A DNA stretch of 12,164 bases from JBFXEO01 sp050180015 (GTDB lineage: Bacteria > Bacteroidota > Bacteroidia > Bacteroidales > Tenuifilaceae), in NCBI GenBank assembly GCA_050180015.1, contig JBFXEO010000077.1, forward strand, positions 1 to 12,164. Direction: 5' to 3'. The notes beneath the pieces were generated by a model. The model saw nothing but the letters and a program-made list of their open reading frames with translations, was not told the origin of the DNA and searched no databases. The position numbers and the translations under genes were made by a program. Shown piece by piece: positions 1 to 6,622 of the stretch (positions are counted from its first letter, which is position 1; every line of letters begins with the position of its first letter).

Positions 1-47
1 CGCTTTTGGTTTGAAAAAATAGTACCGACACTAAATCGAATTGGGGG

Positions 48-740
48 TTAAATTCCAAGGGCCATAAACTCCTCCCAGACTGGGTCTTTAGGAGGATTCG
101 AAACTATCTTTACCTGCTCGTCAGTAATTGGGTGTACAAACGATAATGAACGGGAATGCAGGTGAATTCCCCCATCTGGGTTTGAGCGATCGTAACCATA
201 CTTCAAATCGCCCTTTACTGGGCACCCAACCTTTGAAAGTTGGCTCCTGATTTGGTGATGACGTCCGGTTATCAGCTCAATTTCGAGTAAAAAGAAACTT
301 TTTGTTTTTCCAACAATAGTGTACCGCAAACGCGCCACCTTAGAACCATGAACCTCTCGTCCGTACACAAACGACTTGTTCTTTTTCGAATCGCGAATTA
401 AGTAATGTACCAGTAAATCGGTATCGAGCGGAGGGCGTTTTTTAGTCACCGCCCAGTATTTTTTCCCAATTTTACCTTCCTGAAACATGTTGTTCATCCG
501 GCTTAGCCCCTTACTCGTTTTTGCAAAAAGTATCGCCCCGCTAACGGGTCTATCAATACGGTGCGTAACCTCAAGAAAAATATTGCCGGGCTTTGCATCC
601 CTTTCCTTCAGGTACTGTTTTACCATTTCCAGCAACGATACATCACCCGTTTTATCGGCCTGTACAATATCTCCGCAATACTTATCTACTGCCAAGTAAT
701 GGTTATCCTCATAAAGAATCCTATCCGAAGTAAAATTCAT
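48..740 (-). CDS. RluA-family RNA pseudouridine synthase without S4 domain
   Basis: Isomerises specific uridines in rRNA or tRNA to pseudouridine in the cytoplasm; the target site cannot be read from sequence. The signature motif HRIDRPVSG lies near residues 60-68, and its Asp (residue 63 from the ATG at 740) is the expected catalytic nucleophile. A second conserved block, TGRHHQIRSQL, follows near residue 158, then GDLKYG. The protein is 230 aa and starts almost directly with the catalytic fold, so it lacks the N-terminal S4 RNA-binding domain of RluC/RluD and resembles the short RluA/TruC-like members. I chose ATG at 740 (MNFTSDR); a TTG at 749 would add three residues. It lies 45 bp downstream of panB on the same strand with no terminator between, so co-transcription is likely. 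The family call is secure; the exact substrate class is not. Confidence 0.92.
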   Translation of the reverse strand: MNFTSDRILYEDNHYLAVDKYCGDIVQADKTGDVSLLEMVKQYLKERDAKPGNIFLEVTHRIDRPVSGAILFAKTSKGLSRMNNMFQEGKIGKKYWAVTKKRPPLDTDLLVHYLIRDSKKNKSFVYGREVHGSKVARLRYTIVGKTKSFFLLEIELITGRHHQIRSQLSKVGCPVKGDLKYGYDRSNPDGGIHLHSRSLSFVHPITDEQVKIVSNPPKDPVWEEFMALGI

Positions 741-785
741 AGCTGTCAATTATCTGCAAAAGTTATCTGAAATTCTGAATTCTCC

Positions 786-1607
786 CTAGTATTGTTCTCT
801 TTCGTTGGGAAAATCAAGCAGCTTTACATCTTTGATGTAAATTTGAAATGACCCAAGCATTTCGGCGTAAAGGTTATGGTATCGGCGTAAAAATCTTGGC
901 GAAAATTCCTGGGTAATCCCCAGCATGTCGTGGGTAACGAGCACTTGCCCATCAACCCCGCTGCCCGCGCCTATACCAATTACAGGTATCTTTAAATCCC
1001 TTGCTACTTTGGCCCCAAGCTTTGCCGGGATTTTTTCCAAGACCAATGAAAAACAACCGGCTTCCTGCAATTTATGGGCATCCAGTACCAGCTTATCGGC
1101 CTCCTCCTCGTCACGGGCACGAACAATGTATGTTCCAAATTTATGAATAGACTGTGGGGTTAAGCCCAGATGCCCCATAACCGGAACCCCCGCCGACAGT
1201 ATTCGGGCTACAGAGTCAATAATTTCCGCACCGCCCTCCATCTTAACAGCATCGGCACCGCTCTCCTTCATTATTCTGATGGCAGAATTCAGCGCCAATT
1301 TAGAATCACCCTGGTAGGTGCCAAAGGGCATATCGACAACAACCAATGCCCGCTTAACCGCCCGTACCACTGAACTGGCATGGTAAATCATCTGATCGAG
1401 GGTAATGGGTAACGTTGACTCATGCCCTGCCATAACGTTCGAGGCAGAATCGCCAACCAGCAAAACATCTATCCCGGCAGCATCAAGTATTCTTGCCATA
1501 GAGTAATCGTAAGCGGTAAGCATGGCTATTTTTTCGCCACGCAATTTCATTTCGAGTAAAACGTGAGTGGTTATAACCCTATTAATCCCTTCTGTTGACA
1601 TAGCCAT
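786..1607 (-). CDS. panB: 3-methyl-2-oxobutanoate hydroxymethyltransferase (ketopantoate hydroxymethyltransferase)
   Basis: Transfers a hydroxymethyl group from 5,10-methylenetetrahydrofolate to 2-oxoisovalerate to make ketopantoate, the first committed step of pantothenate and coenzyme A synthesis, in the cytoplasm. The 273-aa length is normal for PanB. Family landmarks are in order: LTAYDYSMARILDAAG near 30-45, VGDS with metal ligand Asp53, VVDMPFGTYQ with Asp92, KMEGG with Glu124, GHLGLTPQS near 145-153, VLEKIP with the presumed catalytic Glu191, and IGIGAGSGVDGQVLV near 210-224. These match the Mg-binding and catalytic acids known in E. coli PanB. Two starts are possible, ATG 1607 (MAM) and ATG 1601 (MSTEG); I kept the longer. 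No panC, panD or panE is adjacent, so the pathway is dispersed here. A -7 promoter box lies directly upstream. Confidence 0.97.
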   Translation of the reverse strand: MAMSTEGINRVITTHVLLEMKLRGEKIAMLTAYDYSMARILDAAGIDVLLVGDSASNVMAGHESTLPITLDQMIYHASSVVRAVKRALVVVDMPFGTYQGDSKLALNSAIRIMKESGADAVKMEGGAEIIDSVARILSAGVPVMGHLGLTPQSIHKFGTYIVRARDEEEADKLVLDAHKLQEAGCFSLVLEKIPAKLGAKVARDLKIPVIGIGAGSGVDGQVLVTHDMLGITQEFSPRFLRRYHNLYAEMLGSFQIYIKDVKLLDFPNEREQY

Positions 1608-1619
1608 ACCTAATTAAAG

Positions 1620-1638
1620 TTTACCGTGCAAAGGTAAA
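1620..1638 (-). promoter_or_regulatory. Putative panB promoter -7 box within an inverted repeat
   Basis: Read on the minus strand, 1636-1629 is TACCTTTG, a perfect match to the Bacteroidota primary-sigma -7 consensus TAnnTTTG. It would start transcription about 17-23 nt upstream of the panB start codons. No good TTTG -33 box is visible at the right spacing. The -7 box sits inside a 6-bp perfect inverted repeat, TTTACC (1620-1625) and GGTAAA (1633-1638), with a 7-nt spacer. This could be an operator, or just a consequence of the box sequence. Promoter role is inferred. Confidence 0.5.
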
Positions 1639-1721
1639 GTATTATTCTAAAATAACACACCTGGCTTAAGGGCAACATTGTAAATGTGATTCATCTTGAC
1701 ACTGCCGCTGACAAACTGTCA

Positions 1722-1751
1722 TTGCACAACGTATCTACCTATATACCTTTA
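1722..1751 (+). promoter_or_regulatory. Candidate dnaK promoter
   Basis: TTG at 1722-1724, a 19-nt spacer, then TACCTTTA at 1744-1751, which matches TAnnTTTG except for the last base. Spacing fits the Bacteroidota primary sigma factor. It would give a long leader of roughly 175-180 nt before the dnaK ATG. Other AT-rich stretches nearer the gene (for example TTG 1869-1871 with TAAAATTA at 1893-1900) are weaker matches, so the real start site is uncertain. Confidence 0.38.
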
Positions 1752-1760
1752 ATTTACCCC

Positions 1761-1787
1761 AACAATTTTTGCCATAGTATAATTGTT
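1761..1787. repeat. 7-bp inverted repeat in dnaK leader (possible operator)
   Basis: AACAATT at 1761-1767 is exactly repeated in inverse as AATTGTT at 1781-1787, with a 13-nt spacer. It lies just downstream of the candidate dnaK promoter, a plausible place for a regulator site. It is AT-only apart from one C/G pair, so chance occurrence in this AT-rich region is quite possible. It does not resemble CIRCE. Confidence 0.35.
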
Positions 1788-1935
1788 TTATGACAACATA
1801 ACCCTCGAAACCTAAAAGTTATGACAAATTAGTACCTGAGAGGGCAAATAATTCCATTGGCATAGTGATTGATAAAATTGAACGGTATGGAATAAAATTA
1901 CACTCAACATAGATAAGAATTAAACTAATACAACA

Positions 1936-3849
1936 ATGGGTAAAATAATTGGAATCGATTTAGGGACAACCAACTCATGTGTTTCCGTAATGGAAGGTAA
2001 CGAACCGGTTGTTATTACTAATAGCGAGGGCAAGCGTACTACGCCATCGGTAGTTGGATTTGTAGAAAATGGAGAACGCAAGGTTGGCGACCCGGCCAAA
2101 CGCCAGGCAATCATCAATCCACAAAAAACTGTTTCCTCCATTAAACGTTTTATGGGCGAAACTTACGATAAAGTAGCATCGGTTGAAATACCCCGGGTAC
2201 CCTACAAGGTAGTGCGCGGTGAAAATAACACACCGAGAGTTGATATTGATAGCAGGCTTTATACACCCCAGGAAATATCTGCAATGATTCTGCAGAAAAT
2301 GAAAAAAACAGCCGAAGATTACCTGGGACAAGAAGTTACTGAAGCCGTAATCACAGTACCCGCCTATTTTAGTGACTCTCAACGTCAGGCCACAAAAGAG
2401 GCAGGTGAAATAGCAGGGCTGAAAGTTCGCCGTATCATCAACGAACCCACCGCTGCTGCTCTGGCATACGGACTTGATAAAAAAAATAACGACGCAAAAG
2501 TGGCAGTATTCGACCTTGGTGGTGGAACATTCGATATATCGATACTTGAACTTGGGGAGGGTGTTTTTGAGGTAAAATCAACCAACGGTGACACTCACCT
2601 CGGTGGCGACGATTTCGATCAGGTTATTATTGACTGGCTTGCCGAAGAGTTCCTCAAAGATGAAGGTGTTGATTTGCGCAAAGACCCAATGGCCTTACAG
2701 CGTCTAAAAGAAGCTGCCGAAAAAGCGAAGATTGAACTTTCCAGTACAACCTCAAGTGAAATTAACTTGCCCTATATCATGCCGGTAAACGGTATTCCCA
2801 AACACCTGGTTAGAACATTAACCCGGTCGCAGTTCGAAAAATTATCCGATATACTCTTCCAAAGAACAATTGAACCATGCCGCAAAGCATTGGCCGATGC
2901 CGGCTTAAACGCCTCGGATATTAATGAAGTGATTCTGGTTGGTGGTTCTACCCGGATTCCTCACGTACAGCAGCTGGTTGAAAAATTCTTTGGCCGAACA
3001 CCCAACAAGAGCGTTAACCCCGATGAGGTTGTTGCCGTTGGTGCTGCAATACAAGGAGGCGTACTAACTGGAGAAGTAAAGGATGTACTGCTGCTCGACG
3101 TTACTCCGCTATCGTTAGGCATTGAAACGCTTGGCGGTGTTTTCACCAAACTTATAGATGCCAATACAACCATTCCGACCCGCAAATCGGAAACATTTAC
3201 AACTGCAGCCGACAATCAACCTTCGGTTGAGATTCACGTACTGCAAGGCGAACGGAAACTGGCCAAGGATAATAAAACAATCGGGCGTTTCCACCTCGAC
3301 GGGATTCCGCCAGCCCCCAGGGGTGTTCCTCAAATTGAAGTTACCTTTGATATAGATGCCAACGGCATACTCCACGTAACTGCCAAGGATAAAGGAACGG
3401 GTAAAGAGCAACGAATACGTATTGAAGCATCGTCAGGACTTACCGACGAAGAAATTAAGCGTATGCGCGATGAGGCTTTACGCAACGAGGAAACCGACCG
3501 TCAGGCAAAAGAAAAAATTGATAAAATCAACGCTGCCGATAGCATGATTTTCCAAACCGAGAAACAGCTAAAAGAGTTTGGGGATAAACTACCTGCCAAC
3601 AAGAAAGGCCCAATAGAACAGTCCCTTGCAAAACTCAAGGAGGCACACAAAAATCAGGATATTGCTGCTATTGATTCTGCCACTAACGAGTTAAACGCTG
3701 CATGGCAAGCGGCATCTGAAGAAATGTACAAGGCAAATCAGGACTCGGCCCAGCAACAGGCCGATGCCAACCCGGGAGCATCTTCGTCCAGCTCATCGGC
3801 AAATAATGATAAAGAGGTTACCGATGTTGATTTTGAAGAAGTAAAGTAA
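1936..3849 (+). CDS. dnaK: Molecular chaperone DnaK (Hsp70)
   Basis: ATP-dependent cytoplasmic Hsp70 that binds exposed hydrophobic peptides and works with DnaJ and GrpE in folding, disaggregation and stress recovery. At 637 aa it is full length. The nucleotide-binding domain shows phosphate-1 loop GIDLGTTNS at 6-14, VFDLGGGTFD at 191-200 and ILVGGSTRIP near 333-342. The interdomain linker DVLLLDVTPLSLG begins at residue 383, followed by the beta-sandwich substrate domain and helical lid. The C terminus has a low-complexity Gln/Ala/Ser stretch with a serine run, ending DVDFEEVK, the usual bacterial DnaK tail. The start at ATG 1936 places MGKIIGID exactly as in the family. Neither grpE nor dnaJ is next to it, so it appears to be a single-gene unit closed by the terminator downstream. 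No CIRCE site is visible upstream. Confidence 0.99.
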   Translation: MGKIIGIDLGTTNSCVSVMEGNEPVVITNSEGKRTTPSVVGFVENGERKVGDPAKRQAIINPQKTVSSIKRFMGETYDKVASVEIPRVPYKVVRGENNTPRVDIDSRLYTPQEISAMILQKMKKTAEDYLGQEVTEAVITVPAYFSDSQRQATKEAGEIAGLKVRRIINEPTAAALAYGLDKKNNDAKVAVFDLGGGTFDISILELGEGVFEVKSTNGDTHLGGDDFDQVIIDWLAEEFLKDEGVDLRKDPMALQRLKEAAEKAKIELSSTTSSEINLPYIMPVNGIPKHLVRTLTRSQFEKLSDILFQRTIEPCRKALADAGLNASDINEVILVGGSTRIPHVQQLVEKFFGRTPNKSVNPDEVVAVGAAIQGGVLTGEVKDVLLLDVTPLSLGIETLGGVFTKLIDANTTIPTRKSETFTTAADNQPSVEIHVLQGERKLAKDNKTIGRFHLDGIPPAPRGVPQIEVTFDIDANGILHVTAKDKGTGKEQRIRIEASSGLTDEEIKRMRDEALRNEETDRQAKEKIDKINAADSMIFQTEKQLKEFGDKLPANKKGPIEQSLAKLKEAHKNQDIAAIDSATNELNAAWQAASEEMYKANQDSAQQQADANPGASSSSSSANNDKEVTDVDFEEVK

Positions 3850-3869
3850 CCAATTACAAGTTATACTTA

Positions 3870-3899
3870 AAAAGGCTGCCAGATACCTGACAGCCTTTT
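3870..3899 (+). terminator. Intrinsic terminator after dnaK
   Basis: Perfect 9-bp inverted repeat AAAAGGCTG (3870-3878) and CAGCCTTTT (3891-3899). The 12-nt interior can extend the stem by CAG/CTG after one mismatch, leaving an ATAC loop. It ends in a T-rich tract (TTTTCTAT). It starts 21 nt after the dnaK stop. The A-tract on the other side could also let it act in reverse, but no minus-strand gene reads into it. Confidence 0.9.
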
Positions 3900-3979
3900 C
3901 TATACTGATTATCTATATCATCAAAGAAACATTTACCAGAAGTTTAATCCCCACAAAACACACAGTATTGAAACTAAAA

Positions 3980-4009
3980 TTTGGAGATCGAGAAGAAACA
4001 GTAAATTTG
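3980..4009 (+). promoter_or_regulatory. Consensus Bacteroidota promoter for the MORN-subtilase-xseA operon
   Basis: TTTG at 3980-3983, an 18-nt spacer, then TAAATTTG at 4002-4009. Both boxes match the phylum's primary-sigma pattern (TTTG / TAnnTTTG) exactly. Transcription would start near 4015, giving a leader of about 120 nt. The leader contains a small perfect hairpin, CATACA (4040-4045) and TGTATG (4051-4056) with a GAGAA loop, of unknown role. Confidence 0.65.
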
Positions 4010-4136
4010 TGTTCTGTATTATTTCAGAGCTAAGTTCAGCATACAGAGAATGTATGATTAAACCTTGAACATAGTTCGCAGGATGTAAAATCGAGATGAT
4101 ACGGTAATTTTTGTATTGCTAACTTTTCTACTAACA

Positions 4137-4949
4137 ATGAAAACTATCATTTATAGCATGCTCACTGCATTTTTAATGTTGATGCAAGCCACTTTCACGT
4201 TTGCGCAGAGCGATACGATCAACAGAACAGACCAGCATAACCTAAAGCAGGGATACTGGAAAAAGGTTTACCCCAATGGTCATACTGCCTACGAGGGATG
4301 GTTCAAGGACAACAAACCGATAGGTGAACTTAAAAGATACCGGGAAGACGGCTCGTTAAAAGCCACTGTAATATACGGCCAAGCCGGTACTTACTCCAGG
4401 GTTCTTTTTTATTCGACTAATGGAGGGAAAATTGCCGAAGGATTTTATCTGGATAAACAAAAAGACAGCCTTTGGCAATACTACAATTCGGCATCGAACC
4501 TGATATTCGAAGAACATTATACCAATGGAACAAGGCATGGGCGATTCAAGCAATACTATAACGATGGAAAAACTTATGAGGTCGTTCCTTACGTAAACGG
4601 GAAAATAGAAGGAATTCTAGTCCAGTTTTATCCGAACGGATTAAATAAAACTACCATAAGCTTTGCAAACGGCACTCAGCATGGAAGCATCAAAGTTTTT
4701 TATCCTGATGGAAAAATCAGAATAGAGGGGAATTACGATAACGGGTTAAAGCACGGCGATTGGAAATTCTACTCTCCAGATGGGAAACTAACCGAAACGG
4801 TTAAATACATCAGGGGAATACCCGAAAACTACAACCAAAAACTCGATAAAGAAAACCAAGAACTGGAAGACATGCTCAAAAATATAGGAAAAATTCAGGA
4901 ACCAACCGTCGAAAACTTTCTGGAGAACATGGAAGCCAGGTCATTTTAA
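4137..4949 (+). CDS. Exported MORN-repeat protein (YwqK-like)
   Basis: A 270-aa exported protein made mostly of MORN_2-type repeats. A signal peptide covers about residues 1-24 (MKTIIYSML..., hydrophobic core, cleavage likely after TFAQ), with no lipobox cysteine. From about residue 38 to 230 there are eight units of roughly 23 residues with the pattern hG-x-W/h-x-x-Y-x-x-D/N-G-K-x-x-x-x-x-Y-x-N-G; the best are near 134-156, 181-204 and 205-228. A charged tail (about 232-270) follows and may be helical. Databases often label such proteins 'YwqK family antitoxin', but there is no toxin partner here and an exported location argues against that role. The biochemical function is unknown; repeats of this kind generally mediate contacts with proteins or envelope components. 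I chose ATG 4137 over TTG 4116, since it begins the signal peptide directly. The subtilase gene starts 30 bp downstream. Confidence 0.85.
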   Translation: MKTIIYSMLTAFLMLMQATFTFAQSDTINRTDQHNLKQGYWKKVYPNGHTAYEGWFKDNKPIGELKRYREDGSLKATVIYGQAGTYSRVLFYSTNGGKIAEGFYLDKQKDSLWQYYNSASNLIFEEHYTNGTRHGRFKQYYNDGKTYEVVPYVNGKIEGILVQFYPNGLNKTTISFANGTQHGSIKVFYPDGKIRIEGNYDNGLKHGDWKFYSPDGKLTETVKYIRGIPENYNQKLDKENQELEDMLKNIGKIQEPTVENFLENMEARSF

Positions 4950-4979
4950 AAACCATTTACAACCATAAAAATTGTCATT

Positions 4980-6620
4980 ATGCTGAAAATGTTTAGCGCA
5001 ATAGGTGGACTTATTGTAGCCGTTCTACTTGCCACCTTAAGTTCATCGGCACAAAGCAAATACTTTGTAAAGTTTACCGATAAGAATAATTCACCCTTTA
5101 GCATTGATAATCCGGCAGAATTCCTATCGGAAAGAGCAATAAACAGGCGGAATAATCAAAACATAAATATCACAGAAACCGATTTGCCCGTAACCCCCAC
5201 CTACATTCAACAGTTAAAGGAAGCTGGAGTCACGGTTAACTATTCACTTAAATGGATAAATGGAGCAGTAGTAACCATCGAAAATACGGAGCAGCTAACT
5301 GACATCCAAAATCTTCCATTCGTTGATGGCACCGAAAAAGTTTACGATGCAGGCGCAAAAGCAACTGCATTCACAGTTGATGTTCGGACGATAAAACCAT
5401 CAAAACGAACGGACGACAATACTAATGAGCTGAACTACGGTGCCTCGGCAACACAGGTTAAAATGCTAAACGGGCACATACTGCATAACAACGGGATGCT
5501 GGGCGACGGAATTCAAATCGCTATCATCGACGCAGGATTCTACAATGCAGATACATATTCCGTATTCGACAGTTTACGGGCACGAAATGGCATCCTGGGC
5601 GTGAAGGATTTTGTAAAGCCGAATTCGAATATTTACGCGGAACACTACCATGGCATGATGGTGCTTTCCACCATGGCGGGCTACGTTGATGGATCACTTA
5701 TTGGCACGGCCCCACACGCTAAATACTGGTTAATACGGACAGAAGATGTAAATTCCGAGCAGATTATTGAAGAGTACAACTGGGAGGCTGGCGCAGAGTT
5801 TGCCGATAGTGTGGGTGCAGATATAATTAACACCTCACTGGGCTACACCACATTCGATGTAGAATCGCAAAGCCACACGTACACAGATTTGGATGGAAGC
5901 ACAGCCGTTATAACCAAAGCAGCCAATATTGCTGCAAGCAAGGGTTTGCTTGTGGTTGTTAGCGCGGGCAATGATGGCTCTTCGGACTGGCATTACCTAT
6001 CAGCTCCTGCCGATTCGCCAAACGTATTGACAGCCGGAGCGGTTGACGGCAATGGAATACATGCGTATTTTAGCTCATTCGGCCCCTCTGCCGATGGCAG
6101 GGTAAAACCCGACGTTTGCACCATGGGGCAATCAACCGTACTTGCAATTCCCGATGGAACCATAGGCATATCGAATGGAACCTCATTTTCTGCTCCATTA
6201 CTATCCGGAATGATGGCCTGCCTTTGGCAGGCCAGGCCGCAGCTAACCCCCAGCGAGCTAATTCAACTGGTACAGTCCAATGCCAGTTTGACTGAATCTC
6301 CCAACGACAGCCTTGGCTACGGAATCCCCAACTTTGCTTCGGCGGTAAATATTCCAAATAATTACAGTACAACCGATGTGTTTCAGGTCATACCAAATCC
6401 TTTTGAAGATCATATAACAATTTTACTCCCCGGCAACCACTCGGAAAATATAAAATACACCGTTTACTCCATAAAGGGCGAAAAAGTTTTACAGAAAAAA
6501 CTTTCCCTAACGGGCAATAAATTTGAAATTTCCCTACCCGATACCCTGCCAGGAGGAATTTACCTAATAAAAGTTGTAACCAGCTCAAAAACTTACACGG
6601 GAAAAGGCATAAAGCAGTAG
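4980..6620 (+). CDS. S8 family subtilisin-like serine peptidase with T9SS sorting domain
   Basis: A 546-aa secreted serine endopeptidase. Order of parts: signal peptide (about 1-24, ending SSSAQ), a propeptide-like region (about 27-125) containing FLSERAINRR, a motif I associate with Bacteroidota S8 proteins, then the peptidase domain (about 170-455). The triad is visible: Asp184 in IIDAGF, His224 in YHGMM, Ser402 in NGTSFSAP, with oxyanion Asn331 in VSAGNDGS. Residues next to the triad differ from the usual D-T/S-G and H-G-T, but all catalytic residues are present, so it should be active. The C-terminal module from about 466 (VIPNPFEDHITI) to KGIKQ is a type A sorting domain, which sends the protein through the type IX secretion system to the surface or medium. 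The substrate is unknown. It sits between the MORN gene and xseA, with only two bases before the xseA start, so translation of the two is probably coupled. Confidence 0.95.
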   Translation: MLKMFSAIGGLIVAVLLATLSSSAQSKYFVKFTDKNNSPFSIDNPAEFLSERAINRRNNQNINITETDLPVTPTYIQQLKEAGVTVNYSLKWINGAVVTIENTEQLTDIQNLPFVDGTEKVYDAGAKATAFTVDVRTIKPSKRTDDNTNELNYGASATQVKMLNGHILHNNGMLGDGIQIAIIDAGFYNADTYSVFDSLRARNGILGVKDFVKPNSNIYAEHYHGMMVLSTMAGYVDGSLIGTAPHAKYWLIRTEDVNSEQIIEEYNWEAGAEFADSVGADIINTSLGYTTFDVESQSHTYTDLDGSTAVITKAANIAASKGLLVVVSAGNDGSSDWHYLSAPADSPNVLTAGAVDGNGIHAYFSSFGPSADGRVKPDVCTMGQSTVLAIPDGTIGISNGTSFSAPLLSGMMACLWQARPQLTPSELIQLVQSNASLTESPNDSLGYGIPNFASAVNIPNNYSTTDVFQVIPNPFEDHITILLPGNHSENIKYTVYSIKGEKVLQKKLSLTGNKFEISLPDTLPGGIYLIKVVTSSKTYTGKGIKQ

Positions 6621-6622
6621 CC

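Larger units (their letters stand above)
1608..1935. other. Divergent intergenic region between panB and dnaK (328 bp)
   Basis: No coding sequence or structured RNA is recognisable here. It is AT-rich and lies between genes transcribed outward. It holds the panB -7 box, a candidate dnaK promoter at 1722-1751, a 7-bp inverted repeat at 1761-1787, and a short near-palindrome ACATT-GTA-AATGT at 1675-1687. I looked for a CIRCE element (TTAGCACTC-N9-GAGTGCTAA) and found none, so control of dnaK by the HrcA repressor is not supported. Confidence 0.7.

Noticed and set aside
1608..1935. CIRCE or HrcA operator upstream of dnaK
   Set aside because: No TTAGCACTC-N9-GAGTGCTAA sequence, or close variant, is present.
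1975..2382. Long open frame on the minus strand inside dnaK
   Set aside because: It lies wholly within dnaK, the protein has no recognisable fold or start context, and such antisense frames are common opposite highly conserved coding sequence. Other minus-strand frames in dnaK (2385-2594, 2961-3215, 3115-3411) were rejected for the same reason.
4137..4949. Reading the MORN protein as an antitoxin of a toxin-antitoxin pair
   Set aside because: The YwqK label is a family name; this protein has a signal peptide and no small toxin-like neighbour, and the next gene is a secreted peptidase.
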